A DNA stretch of 64,000 nt from Ditylenchus dipsaci (Eukaryota; Nematoda; Chromadorea; Rhabditida; Anguinidae): contig SADC01001204.1 in the NCBI GenBank assembly GCA_004194705.1, forward strand, positions 2,418,001-2,482,000. Direction: 5' to 3'. The first letter of the stretch is position 1, and the number at the start of each line of letters is the position of its first letter. Positions 33,070-45,179 of the stretch are shown here, piece by piece. Both the position numbers and the translations under genes were made by a program. Below the pieces are notes generated by a model, which did no database searches, was not told the DNA's origin, and saw only the letters and a list, made by a program, of their open reading frames with translations.

Positions 33070-34557
33070 TTGACATGCTTCTAAGAATACATGGAAATCT
33101 GTGAAAGGTTTTTCTGCTAAATTTTCTCCTCATTTAAAGCTTTGAATCCAAGGCATTGACCCATTCTCAAATTATTCATTACTCAAAAAAGTGTTTAAAA
33201 AATTTGATGTGCCAATTGCTTAAAAGCATCGTGAGAAGACAAAATTATTCAAATAGGTAATTTGTTTGGATTTGCCAGCTAGGACGCAAAACACAGCGTA
33301 AATTTCACTAGATAGTTTCAGCAATGGGTCCTATTCACCTATAGGGGACCTCATTTTTAGGTTGGTCAACCTGATATTTTTGATTGTTTTTGATGACAAT
33401 TGCCCCCTAGTTGTTTTGAAAGTGATCATGTTAAGGTAATCGTGCCAACAGCTGTGCGCCAAATCTTTAAAAGAAGATACACCGGCTTTAATAGGTGGTC
33501 TGAAAAGCGACGGACAAAGTTCTCTCAGGTTGTTGCTACATATTTAAAGGGTGTGTTAACATCTTTGGTCACTGTTTAAAGGTCGCAACTTTTTCGTGGC
33601 TCGTATAGTCAATTAAAAAAGCTTCGTCTAATAAGGTTTTCATTGTGCACTAACACTTACTTTTAACAAAAAGTACTCACTTTTAGCTCAATTTTTTTCT
33701 GAGTCACATAAGTGAACAAAATTTCCTCATAAATCTGAATCGAAAAGCAGAATACAATACTTCGTTGGTGAGATATGAATTAAAGTTGGTGTGAAAATAT
33801 TCTAAAAAATGACCATTCGACTTATGGTCATATCTGAGCAGCCAGGCACTTTTGGAAATCTTTTTTTAATATTTACACCCGGGATAGTACGCAGCGGATT
33901 TGTTTTTCAAAATAATACTTTTATGTATTTACATTGTAGCCTCCTTCAATAATCAATAATATTTTTTCGGTGACGTCAAGAACAATTCTTATAAGATTAT
34001 CGACAAAATACATGTAGTCTCACGCACATTGAAATTAACAGCTGTAAAAGGACAGCAGTTAACACCGCTGCTAACTGTATACCTGTTATTGTAAAAAAAT
34101 ATTTATCTTGCGATTTTTTATTCTAATCCACTGAGTGATTTCGATTTCTGAGTTTGTCGACTAAAGGGCGTTTTCAACCTTAAAAGTGGTGCCAAATGTC
34201 TCATGCCTTATTTAAGCCTATGTAATTACCATGATTTTCATAGAAAATAGCTGTTGACGACAATAGGATTTGTTGAAATTTTAATTGGGGAGCAGTATTT
34301 TTTCTCTAATACCATAATTTTCTGGGTGTTTGAAAGTGTTATTGGAACTACTTAAAAAGTGTAGTGCTAGACAAAATAGTAATGCTCTCACCAACTCTAA
34401 TTTTAGAAAACTTTATCATTGTTGTCGGTGATGGTATTTTAATGTCACCCTCTAAAATAATACGAGACTTTAGTCAACAATAGGAGTTTATTCATAAATC
34501 TACAACTGATTGTCTTTCCACAATAATGAACATAATTCACTTTAGTGTTCAAATAGA

Positions 34558-34998
34558 TTAAGCTTGTTTATCAGAATCAAGTAGACACACACCAAATTTG
34601 GCACACACTGCCTTGCGAATGGAGTTAATTCGAAGAAAAGAAGAGTAGGGTTCTTGAGCCTGTCCATCATTGTTTTTTGTCCGGTCAGAATGCTCCAGAA
34701 TGATGCCATAGGCGGTGGAGACGCCATCTTTAGTACTGAACCCGGTCCGCCACTGTCCCCTGACGGACTCTGGTGGGCTTTTTTGGATCTAGGCTTATTC
34801 CGCAAAAAAATTCTTTTTGCATTTTTCTAGGTCAGCAATAGATAATACTCCAAGGGTGGTCTTAAGCGAAATTTCGCGGAGGTGATAGCTCTCTTCCTTT
34901 TCTTCCAGATCCTGATAACCCCACCCTTGGGCTGTAATTTTTGATGGAATATCGTTGTTTCCAAGACATAGGTAATCAACATCCTTAGCATTGAGAGT
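34558..34998 (-). pseudogene. Trypsin-family (S1) serine protease, C-terminal exon(s), unit C
   Basis: The exon follows a TTTCAG acceptor (34999-35001). It reads DVDYLCLGNND, then AQGWGYQDLEEKEESYHLRE (the family's ..GWG.. strand), then ADLEKCKK, CGISLDPKK, the catalytic serine motif GDSGGPG (about 34746-34761), then STAYGIILEHS, EPYSSFLRINS and a TAA stop. This order matches the second beta-barrel of secreted chymotrypsin-like proteases. Three one-base frame changes are needed, at a T-run (before CGIS), at an A-run (PKK) and just after GDSGGPG. No cysteine precedes GDSGG where many trypsins have one. Exons with the catalytic His and Asp are not recognisable upstream. It is either a live gene with homopolymer base errors or a decaying copy; unit B has a different pattern of breaks. 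Confidence 0.7.
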
Positions 34999-36296
34999 CT
35001 GAAATTTTAAGTTTGAATTTTACAGGTAAAATTACCGTAAACACTCTATTTTACGATCATTCTAGAGCCATCCTTAAGTCTTGTATACAATATCGGTGGA
35101 TTTTCTCATATCTATTTACTTGGAATTAAACATAACTCTTTTTTTCCTACATCAAAAAGCATGCTGTTGGAGTCATTCAGAGGCGTAGCCATGAATTCCT
35201 GACGGGGAGGGTTCACTAAAAATTGTGGGGTTTTTTTATTCAGTGTAATTTTACTTTTAAGGACATTTTTCAAATTTTGCGGACACGTACACAACCCCCT
35301 TCCCTCTCCTCTCCACTTTCTATGTAGATTTCACCACTGTCATTGTGTATTTAAGAATCAAGCCTACAATATGGGCTTGTGATAAAAGAGTTGTTATTTT
35401 AAAGAACATGCATAAAATTAAGTGGAGCCACACCCGCAGTCCGTATCCAAGTAAAGGAACATCAAAAAGTTCGCACTCATTGTGAACAAGACTTAAGCTG
35501 ACCATTTATCAAGATGATTCTTTGATCGAATGATTTTTACGTTGAGTTTTTAGTAGTCTATACAAAATAAACCTATATTAAAAAATTTTGAATTCAGCTG
35601 ATCTTTAAATAGGGTAGTCGTCATATCGAGTGTCTACTGTAAAAGCTTTAAATAAAAACGTATAAATGTTTAGTCAATTAACTGAAAAGGTAAAATAATA
35701 AGACGTGAAATTGGATTTAAACATGAATATTTCAACAAACAATCTGAAAATTTTAATAAAAAGTTTTTAACCGAATGCCAACTTCGTACATAATGAAATT
35801 GATCAAATACTAAATTTCCCGGCTAATTTCTGAATTTCTCCGGCTAATTTTTAAAACCTTGTTTTCTTGATAGATTTTTCACTTTAATCTTTTATTTTTC
35901 TAAACTAACTTGTAGCGCTTTTTTCTAGTTTCTAATGAACTATCGACTGACCTGAAATGGTTTAGGGGAAAAAATTGCTTTTTATGAAACAATTAATTCT
36001 TCATGATAAATTCTAGTGTAAACTAATTCTTCTCACTTTTTTTAAATCACAACAGGTCAGTTGATATCACATTAGAAATACGAAAAGTAGGGCTACAAGT
36101 TAATTCGAAAAATGAATGATAAATTCACCAAGAAAACAAGGTTCTAAAAACTAGCCGGGGTAGTTAGATATTAGCCGGAAAATTTTAGTTACATCCTGAT
36201 AAAATTTATTTTCATTTTCTGCGCAGTTAACTGTATTTGTTTGTTTTCGCCTTATAAAATATTTCCTCTATTTCTTTTTGAGACATTTAATCGCAG

Positions 36297-36400
36297 TACA
36301 GTCAAACCCCGATATAGTGTAGGCCCGGGGACCAGATTAAATCTACACTTTATCGGGGTTACACTATATCGAGGGTGCACTATATCGGGGTTTGACCGTA
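36297..36400. mobile_element. 104 bp MITE, CAGTCAAACC class, end of unit C
   Basis: Terminal inverted repeats TACAGTCAAACCCCGATATA and its complement (ending TTTGACCGTA) with TA at both ends. The word CCCCGATATAGTG occurs four times in direct or inverted form within about 100 bp. The internal segment GGGGACCAG is shared with sibling families. Confidence 0.8.
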
Positions 36401-39400
36401 TAACATAAGTAAGCACTCCTTCATACAAAAAGGTTTTAACAAAACCCTCTGAATATTGGCTTTCAACTTTTTTTGAGCTACACGTTATTACTCTAATAAA
36501 CGTGTTTTGAGGTTAAAACAAACATTTGCGATCAATTTCCTCAAATGTTTATTTTCTGCCTTGTGGAACCAAGATAAACCAAACTTAGAGGGTACCAAAA
36601 TACTTCAAGAATAGAATTTCAACATAACTTTGGCGCAAATGCATGTTTAGTCAGGAGTTTTGCTATCGATGTGGCAAAAATCAAAAAGCCATCTTTGCCT
36701 GAAAAAAGTGCTTCACCAATTAAAGTTTTACAGCATAGCAATGCATTTAAAATCGGCCAGACTGTGGTATAAGTTATTCGCCCAAAAGAGCCAACCAAGC
36801 CCCTGCGCCCTCGAAGGGGTAGGTTAGATATGCGCGAACTCACTTACGTTAGACATGATTCCGAGCAAGATTAGTGATGAAAAATGCATATAGAGGCTCT
36901 GTTTGCCCAGCTACAGTGACAAAAGGATGGCAGGATACCTTTTCATGGGTATCCAGGTACCCTTAAAATATCAACGATACGGTAGTATGGTTTTCACAAA
37001 AATTTTGTCAATTTTGTTTTCTCGAAAATGGTCTTCCGAATAGTTTTTTTCATGTTATCCACTGATCTAAAGCCATAAAACTTTCAAAGTAGTTTATCAT
37101 ACACATTTTTGGCGAATCACTTATGCTGAAGTTTAGCGGGGGGGTATCATGGTTTTTTAGTCAAAATTTGAAAAATTTAAATTGGCGCCTTTTGAATTTT
37201 AGAGGGATTAAGGGCTGTATAGGAGGGGAAGGGAATAAAAGGGGCCACTAATGACTCAGGGCCACACTAACAAGAAGATGTTGAACATAGTTTTGAATAC
37301 TGGGGCCTACCGCATAAATAAACTCTGGTATGCATGCTTTTTCATGCATCCAGAGTCACATTCGAGTGATTTGTGTCTAAGGTATGTGGGTGTGCGCATC
37401 TCAACTCCAAGCCCCCAAGCCCCATGCGCCCCCGAAGGAGCGCAGGGGCTTGAGAGTTAGAGATGCGCGCACGCACTTACCTTAGACATGATTCCGAGAA
37501 GCACTCTTGACCATAAAATGCATATAGAGTCTCTTTTTGCCACGGCCCAGTTGGAAAACATGGTGAGGCAGTCGAAGAATACAGATATTTAAATTTCTAA
37601 CGTTCTGCCATAAAAGTGGCCGCCTTTTATTCTCTTCCCCTTCCTATACATCCCTTAATCCCTTTTAAATTCAAAAGGCGCCAATTCAAATTTTTCAGAT
37701 TTTGACTAAAAGACCATGATACCGCTTCCCCCCCCCTTGGAACTAATTCAAAATCGCGTACTAACTAAGTTTTTTTCAGTCAACATTTTTTACTGAAAAA
37801 ATTCGTGGCTTTATACCAGATGTGGCTTTATACCAGATATTATTTCTCTGCCGAATTCTAAGGCTTGAACTAGTCCTAGTTTGGATCCAAAACAAAAGCA
37901 AAATCCCAATTTATTTTTACCATTATTCGCCCAAATAATTTGAGACTTTCTCAGCAGGTTCATAATTCATAAACTTTTAACTCACATTGCACGCTTTCCA
38001 TTAGCGGCGTTTGTTGTTTGAATGCCAGGTATTTGCATACTAGAAATTATATGAAGTGCTCTCAAACTGTTTGACCCACAAATTCTGTTAAATTTCCAAT
38101 TAACAAGCTTCAAATGAACAATTTGCCGACGTGCAATAATTGGAGTGTTTCTAACAATATTTCAGAGTTGATATTTATTGATGGAAGAAGATTTGCATGC
38201 GGCATTTGACATGCTTCTAAGAATACATGGAAATCTGTGAAAGGTTTTTCTGCTAAATTTTTCTCCTCATTTAAAGCTTTGAATCCAAGCATTGACCCAT
38301 TCTCAATTATTCATTACTCAAAAAAGTGTTTAAAAAATTTGATGTGCCAATTGCTTAAAAGCATCGTGAGAAGACAAAATTATTCAAATAGGTAATTTGT
38401 TTGGATTTGCCAGCTAGGACGCAAAACACAGCGTAAATTTCACTAGAATAGTTTCAGCAATGGGTCCTATTCACCTATAGGGGACCTCATTTTTAGGTTG
38501 GTCAACCTGATATTTTTGATTGACAATTGCGCCCCTAGTTGTTTTGAAAGTGATCATGTTAAGGTAATCGTGCCAACAGCTGTGCGCCAAATCTTTAAAA
38601 GAAGATACACCGGCTTTAATAGGTGGTCTGAAAAGCGACGGACAAAGTTCTCTCAGGTTGTTGCTACATATTTAAAGGGTGTGTTAAGATCTTTGGTCAC
38701 TGTTTAAAGGTCACAACTTTTTCGTGGCTCGTATAGTCAATTAAAAAAGCTTCGTCTATAATAAGGTTTTCATTGTGCACTAACACTTACTTTCAACAAA
38801 AAGTACTCACTTTCAGCTCAATTTTTTCTGAGTCACATAAGTGAACGAAATTTCCTCATAAATCTGAATCGAAAAGCAGAATACAATACTTCGTTGGTGA
38901 GATATGAATTAAAGTTGGTGTGAAAATATTCTAAAAAAATGACCATTCGACTTATGGTCATATCTGAGCAGCCAGGCACTTTTGAAAATCTTTTTTTAAT
39001 ATTTACACCGGGATAGTACGCAGCGGATTTGTTTTTCAAAATAATACTTTTATGTATTTACATTGTAGCCTCCTTCAATAATCAATAATATTTTTTCGGT
39101 GACGTCAAGAACAATTCTTATAAGATTATCGACAAAATACATGTAGTCTCACGCACATTGAAATTAACAGCTGTAAAAGGACAGCAGTTAACACCGCTGC
39201 TAACTGTATACCTGTTATTGTAAAAAAATATTTATCTTGCGATTTTTTTATTCTAATCCACTGAGTGATTTCGATTTCTGAGTTCGTCGACTAAAGGGCG
39301 TTTTCAACCTTAAAAGTGGTGCCAAATGTCTCATGCCTTATTTAAGCCTATGTAATTACCATGATTTTCATAGAAAATAGCTGTTGACGACAATAGGATT

Positions 39401-39700
39401 TGTTGAAATTTTAATTGGCGGGAGCAGTATTTTTTCTCTAATACTATAATTTTCTGGGTGTTTGAAAGTGTTATAGGAACTACTTAAAAAGTGTAGTGCT
39501 AGACAAAATAGTAATGCTCTCACCAACTCAAATTTTAGAAAACTTTATCATTGTTGTCGGTGATGGTATTTTAATGTCACCCTCTAAAATAATACGAGAC
39601 TTTAGTCAACAATAGGAGTTTATTCATAAATCTACAACTGATTGTCTTTCCACAATAATGAACATAATTCACTTTAGTGTTCAAATAGATTAAGCTTGTT
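36401..39700. repeat. Tandem unit D, truncated copy (3.3 kb)
   Basis: Near-identical to the first 3.3 kb of unit C. It stops abruptly within the last codons of the protease gene (AAGCTTGTTT at 39691-39700), where sequence copied from 39467-39512 is joined on. It therefore lacks the protease body and the terminal MITE. Confidence 0.85.
38000..38292 (-). CDS. F-box-like coding stretch, unit D
   Basis: Counterpart of the unit C stretch. The upstream half (MLGFKALNEEKNLAEKPF.. to ..INSEILLETLQ) is open here. The downstream half is shifted because one A is missing from the A-run near 38137, so FIARRQ becomes LLHVGK. Units C and D therefore each keep the half that the other has broken. Confidence 0.35.
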
Positions 39701-39746
39701 TTGAAAGTGTTATTGGAACTACTTAAAAAGTGTAGTGCTAGACAAA
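39701..39746. repeat. 46 bp templated duplication at the unit D breakpoint
   Basis: TGAAAGTGTTATTGGAACTA...GTGCTAGACAAA repeats 39462-39507 in direct orientation, inserted exactly where unit D stops. This is a rearrangement scar or an assembly join. Confidence 0.7.
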
Positions 39747-40070
39747 GTCAAGCTCGGAATTATGTCTAAGGTAAGTGCGCGCGCGCATCTCTAACCATCC
39801 AAGCCCCCTGCGCCCCTTCGGGGGCGCAGGGGGCTTGGTTGCTTGGGGTTGAGATGCGCACACCCACGTACCTTAGACGCAAATCACTCGAAAGTGACTC
39901 TGGATGCATAAAAATGTATGCATACCAGAGTTTCTTTATGCGGTAGGCCCCAGTCAACAAAACTATATTCAAATTCCATCTTTTTGTGGTATCCAGGTAC
40001 CCTTTCAGGTTGGATTGCCTTGGGGGACCAAGGCAAAAAGTCAAATTTTAGTCAAAAAATTTTTTTTCAA
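39747..40070. repeat. R1 palindromic element next to the unit D breakpoint
   Basis: Carries the cleanest R1 hairpin: AAGCCCCCTGCGCCCC, loop TTCG, then its mirror (39801-39836). Flanked by GTCTAAGGTAAGTGCG on one side and CACGTACCTTAGACGC on the other. Ends in CCAGGTACCCTTTCAGG and CTTGGGGGACCAAGG. Confidence 0.75.
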
Positions 40071-40209
40071 AAAAACGATTTTTGTGTAGAAAAGTGTCAG
40101 AAAATGACTTTTTTATCGTTTTAAGCACATAAAAGTTACTTAGGAGTCGTTTAAACATGATTTACAAATTAGTAAAAAATGCGCCCCCCCCCAAGTAAAT
40201 AAGTGCCTC
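40071..40209. other. Short spacer with C-run
   Basis: Contains GCGCCCCCCCCC near 40181. Nothing else. Confidence 0.4.
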
Positions 40210-40641
40210 TTTGGTTTGCTAAAAACCTGAAAAATGCCACGAAAAAACTGAAATACGCCACGAAAAACCTGAAATGTGCCCCGAAAAAACTTCAACCTTA
40301 ATGTTGACAAAGTTTTTGTTTTGATTTTTTGACATTTTTTTTTTCAAAATCGTGTAGCCCTGGATCTCAGCTTTCTGATGAGCTATCAAACTCCACTGAA
40401 TCATTTCAAAAATGATAGAATTTAGAGGTTTGGTTGAAGTACCTTTATTGTTTTTGTTACTTCATTTAAACCTCCAAATATCTACTTTTTAAAATAATTC
40501 GGTAGAGTTTGTTAGCTTGTTGGGAAGCTAAGATTCTGGGCTACACGATACTATAAAAAGTTTGACAAAATCAACGCAAAATATCAATTTAATATCAATT
40601 TCGTTTTTTCGTGGCATATTTCAGGTTTTTAGCGAACCAAA
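40210..40641. mobile_element. Palindromic MITE, TTTGGTTTGCT family, copy 4
   Basis: Ends TTTGGTTTGCTAAAAACC and its complement AGCGAACCAAA. Internal GCCACGAAAAAACTGAAAT repeats. The central cassette TTTCTGATGAGCTATCAAAC and its mirror are present although the arms have diverged from copies 1-3. Confidence 0.75.
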
Positions 40642-41065
40642 TCATTTTATGCCATTTAAAATTTCTTTTTATTTTTATGCATTTACTCACCTTATTGCTC
40701 TAGCAATTATGACATGCCTAGCAAACGTCATTTTTTCTTGTTTAGGGACCTGAGTTTCGATCCCACTTAATGCACAATGACTAGGAAAAATGATTGTATA
40801 ATATGGAAAGTGAGAATGATGTTCCAAATTGATGTAAAAACACAAAATAAATAAGTCGGCGCTGCTTGCATATACCCCCCCCCCCCCAAATCAACTTTTT
40901 TTTAAATGCTCCTAAACAATCTATATCAACCTATAATTGCCTCAGAAGCTCAAAAAAGACATTATCTTTGAGTTCTGGTCAATAAAAAATTGAGTTTGGT
41001 GAGCACCTAAAATCACCCGCTTTGATCATTTTTAACACTCTGCTTCCCAAGCGTAGTAGCCATAG
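40642..41065. other. Spacer with C-run and dispersed repeat piece
   Basis: C-run at 40876-40887. 40890-41030 is the complement of 7190-7360 (AAAAAAGACATTATCTTTGAG, TGAGTTCTGGTCAATAAAAA). Confidence 0.5.
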
Positions 41066-41263
41066 TTGCACCCCCGCTGGCGACCCCGCCGGCGGTTCGC
41101 CTCCGCCGGCGCGGCCGCCAGGCGGGGGCAGAAAATTTTGAACGCAGGCGGAGGCGGCGGAGGCGGCGGAGGCGGCGGAGGCGGCGCGGCGAGGCGGTTT
41201 TGAGAAGGCGACGGAGGCGGCGGAGCGAAATATGCCAGCGGAGGCGGAGCCGCCGACGGAGCA
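41066..41263. repeat. GC-rich GGCGGAGGC word array
   Basis: About 200 bp of GGCGGAGGC/GCCTCCGCC words, extremely GC-rich against an AT-rich background, with GCAGGCGGGGGC-type inverted partners at the left. Arg-rich open frames over it are artefacts. Resembles the subterminal arrays of the hAT elements, with the rest of the element missing. Confidence 0.65.
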
Positions 41264-42635
41264 ATTTTTAATTCATTTTGTTGTTTTTGATCAGTATTTT
41301 TTCAACAAAATACTTATTAATGAAAACTGATTGATTAATAAACTGAAAACAAGTCAAATTTTCAATACTCCAGTAGTCAAGAAGGTCTGCCAAAAGTCGA
41401 GGGTAGGGAAGGCGAAAAAAAAAAGTGGATCATCTTTTGTGATATTCACTAAAGGCGCATGCTCCATCCTCTGGCTCCTCCGCACTTGGTATACTGTCTA
41501 AACGAACACCAATTTAGCAACTTACCACGAGGCCATCCACGCATCTGTCAGGATTAGGCTTTTGTGGTATATATTATCAGTCGTACATTAATGTGTTTAA
41601 CATTAAGGTACTCATGTGTGGTAATCGTTATTTTCTATTCAGAATTTATTGCTAAATATTTCTGGAGACACAAAAATTTGTAAAAAAGATAGGATTTTAC
41701 GCATAAAGTAGCGTTTTTGTGTTTGTGACTGAAGTAGTCCATCACTGTCACACTGACAAAGCTTGACTCGTCAAAGAATGGGATGCAATTCCACAAAAAA
41801 TGATCCAGAAAGCCATTGACAATTTTCCAAAACGTCTCAAGAAATGTATTGATGCAAATGGTGGTCATATTGTTGAGTGAAATAAAATTGTGATATGTCG
41901 TTTGAAAGAGGAGAATCAGGGCTTTCGAATGGTACTAAGTTTTTAAACATGCGATAATAAAAATGTTGAAAAATAGGGCTTTGAAAATCCATTCCGAACT
42001 TATTACGCACCCGTTATTATATCGAGATGTATACTATAGCGAGTGTATATTATAGCGAGAGTTGACTTTACTAAAGTTCACATAAATTTTATTAGAAAAC
42101 ACTTTTTAAAATTTGAAAATAACTGACTTTTGGCTGCAAGGAGTGTAACGCTGATGTTCGGACCACTGATTGATTTTGACAATTCGACTGAATGCATTTT
42201 TCAAGCCCTAAGTCAAAGACCTCATTCTCTTCTTGGCAAAACCACGGCCCCTGCAGTTGATCTGAAAAGCTTCAAAAATATTTTTTTTAAATTTTTTTAA
42301 TTCTCACCATTCCAACATCTATGAAACACTTTGCTGCAATTAGATGGAACCAAATAACCCGATGGCCATTTTTTAGCGGCAAATGATCGCAAGCTCCAGT
42401 TCTAAATTTCAAAGTTACTTTTATTAAATCGTGTTAATACGTATGCCTTACCTCAAATTGTTGTGAAATTCAGTCTCGTCCTTTAAAAGTGAAGCATTCA
42501 AAGTAGAGAAATATATCAGAAGTGAGTAGTTTAATAAGCAGCAAGCTTGGAAAAATGACTGTGCCATTTTCTGTGAAAAAATTTGAATTAGTCTTAAAAT
42601 TTCGTAACAGATAGAAAGCCTATTTAGACAAAGTG
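41264..42635. other. AT-rich spacer, no gene recognised
   Basis: Contains TATATCGAGATGTATACTAT and TATAGCGAGTGTATATTATAGCGAG (42015-42060), a diverged terminus of the ATATCGAG type. A 77-codon minus-strand frame (41635-41868) has no known motif. Confidence 0.5.
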
Positions 42636-42965
42636 TATCGTAATAATACCTTTCATATTATACCTTTCATAGCCAGGCGGTTATAACAGCCTAACCACAC
42701 AAAGCGCACCCTGGCATCATTAATAGTACACTATGCTCATAAAAAGTCCCCTAATTACCTTGTACCCTAACCACACGGAGAGTGCCGAAATTTTCTTAAT
42801 GGTATGCTAGCTGCACATATGGCACCCTGACATCCTCAAAATGTGCCTAATCACTTATAAGTCGACCTAATATAGTCGAAAGTGCTGCAGCTACACAGAA
42901 AGTGCCCTGATTTTCCTGATAAAACCCTAAGCGCACATAGGACACCCTGATATTCTTTAAAACAA
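42636..42965. repeat. Degenerate minisatellite of about 60 bp
   Basis: Five to six diverged units containing CCTAACCACACAAAGCGCAC, CCCTGGCATC and AGTGCCCTGATTTTC. No coding potential. Confidence 0.5.
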
Positions 42966-43499
42966 AAAGGGGGACCCTAGGCGATAACGAATTAGAAGGG
43001 TGTGACAGGCAAGAATCTGTCCGTTTTAAGGACCGGTTTGCATATTCAGTTCAAGATAGATTCGATAATGAGGTGCAACCGGTAGCAATTCATCTAACTT
43101 AGAGTTGCCAGATTTTTTTTAAATAAAGACATTTGCTCAAAATAATGAAATTTTGCGGTATTTTGGCAAAAACATGCAATTTTATCTAGTGTTTATTGCT
43201 CTTTCAATGCTAAAAATAAGATTTTGACTGAAAATTTTGAAAAATAATGAGATTTGGAATTCCGAAATAAGGACAATTCTTATAAATAAGGACGTCTGGC
43301 AGCTCTGATTCAACTACTAGAATGGCTTTCAGGTCGAGCTCTCAAATGGCACTGGATTTTTCACCGAAGGTGGATCTTGATCCGGAAGAGATCGGTGCCA
43401 AAAGTATCAACAAAAAAAATTCAATGAATTTTCGACTTTGACTGTCAATCCTCTGTTCAAGATTGAAAATATAACAAAATACAACAAAGAAATATGATC

Positions 43500-44490
43500 A
43501 AGAAGAATGTGCAAATATAAAGTGCAACTGTTTGACATATTTTATATGTTCATTCTCTTGCTTTCTCTACTCGGGCAATTTTTCTTTGCTACTTTGCTTT
43601 GTTTGAATGAAACAGGCTCTTTGCTCTTTGGTGCTCATTTTTTAGAAAAAATGGGCATTCCAAGATTAATTGGTTTGCAGGCTCTGTTTTGAATCGAGTA
43701 TTTTTGGTCGGGACCAAGATAAATGGCTTCATAGTTGAAAAAATGGCAATGTAAAGATAAGTGGATCTTTTTTGCGTGTCACTAAACAAACATATTTCTT
43801 TGCAGATTGCTTCTGCTTTCAAATTTAAAATAAAAGCAGTAATATGGAAGACAGACACATGCAAAAAAACTAACTTTAATCTTGAATTTGTCACAAATTC
43901 TCTTAAAGTTAATCTCGGCACTGATCTTAGTCAGCTTGTGGTTCTTATCTTTTAACCGAAAGTAACATTTTTTTAGTAAACTTTTTGACCTGTAATTATA
44001 CGCCCGGTAGAATTGTCTGACAGAACGAAACTAAAAAGGTTTTTTTAAAGTTGGAATTGTCTAAAAAAATTTCATCTCCAAACAAAGTATAAAAGCCCAG
44101 TATGCTATCTACATAGATAAAAAAAGTATCTATACATCTTCAAACACAACAGCCCAGAGGTATGCACAATTTATTCTGTTGAAAGAATATCGATAATAAG
44201 CATAGCATGACTATTTTACGTGCTCGAATTGCTGTCAGCTGCAGCATCTGGAATAAAAACGTCAAAATGGCAAAATGCATTTAAATAAAAAGTGCAACTA
44301 TCTAACATTTTTATGTCTTCTTTCTCTTGTTTGCTCGCTCAAACTTTTTTTGCTATTTTGCTCTGTCTGAATGAAGCATGTTCTTTGCTCTTTGCTACTC
44401 TTTTTTTGAAAAGAAATGAGCAGTCTAAGATGAACTGGTTTGCAGGCTCTATTTTAAAGCAAATATTTTGGTCGGGATAAACTAATATAA
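43500..44490. repeat. Diverged direct duplication (43500-43720 and 44270-44490)
   Basis: Both copies run AAGTGCAACT, TTCTCTTG, TTTGCTCTTTG, GGTTTGCAGGCTCT, ATTTTGGTCGGGA in the same order at moderate identity. Open frames differ between copies, so it is probably a noncoding repeat. 43720-44270 has no recognised feature. Confidence 0.55.
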
Positions 44491-44689
44491 AAATCAGCCT
44501 GGGCGAGACAAATGCTTTTTGTTATATGGCACAGAATGAATAAATTGTTTCATTAGGCTTTAGTTTGGATTGTATTAGATCTGATGCCCTTGCTTACCAC
44601 TCACAATTCCCATATAGCGACACACACAAAACTTATGTTCACAAAATGTACAAAAACATTTCCACTATGTACCTCTCCTGTCTTTCCTA

Positions 44690-44960
44690 GCTGTTTAGTC
44701 AGTTGACCACGCACTGGGAGTCGGTCCAGAGTTAAGTGATTAAGGCTGGCTCGGAGCTTCCATTGGACGGCAGTCAAGAGCTCGGCTGCATAAGCTGTGG
44801 CGTGGAGTTCCAGCTTGAAGATAGTGGCCTTGGTGGTGGCTGTTTTGCTGGAGTTGGGCACTACTCTATTTTTGAAGCAGAGTAGGTGGCTGGTTTCGTT
44901 GGATCTAGCGTATAAGAGCGCTCCATATGCCGTCTCCATAGTCCCTCGGAGGCGTCCGAG
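44690..44960 (-). pseudogene. BEL/Pao LTR-retrotransposon pol fragment (RNase H region)
   Basis: Within a 180-codon minus-strand open frame (45143-44601) the segment METAYGALLYAR, CFKNRVVPNSSKT and FKLELHATAYAAELLTAVQW matches the RNase H-like region of BEL/Pao polyproteins (DAS..AYGA..Y.R, ..K.RVAP.., ..LEL.AA..AA.L). The first catalytic Asp position reads T/M, not D. No LTRs, protease, reverse transcriptase or integrase are visible nearby, so it is an isolated fossil fragment; flanking codons are probably not coding. Confidence 0.6.
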
Positions 44961-45179
44961 AAGCAATGTTCGATAGTTATCTTGAAAATTATTCAAAAAC
45001 TTTCGGTTTGTTTTCTTCGAGAAATAAGTTTCGGTGTTTACGCTGCAAACAATTTCAAAAGAGCAATGTATAAAATTTAATGATATAAAATACATATAAA
45101 AATAATAACTATCATATTTTCTTTTGTTAGTATAAAGAATCAAACTAAATAATAAATGGTGGGTTATAGCTTATTTAGA

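Larger units (their letters stand above)
31270..36400. repeat. Tandem unit C (about 5.13 kb)
   Basis: Starts at AAGTAAGCACTCCTTC and ends with the MITE at 36297-36400; the same start recurs at once in unit D. Order inside: palindromic R1 element (32110-32415), F-box-like minus-strand stretch (32845-33069), mixed sequence with a weak open stretch equivalent to 38498-38707, protease end (34558-34998), 35000-36290 noncoding AT-rich sequence with a palindrome at 35905-36098, and the MITE. Near-identical to unit D over the shared 3.3 kb. Confidence 0.85.

Noticed and set aside
39801..39836. Rho-independent terminator
   Set aside because: A GC hairpin without a functional T-tract, in eukaryotic DNA, and part of the R1 repeat.
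41013..41264. Arg-rich minus-strand open frame
   Set aside because: By-product of the GGCGGAGGC array; no stop codons arise because of composition.
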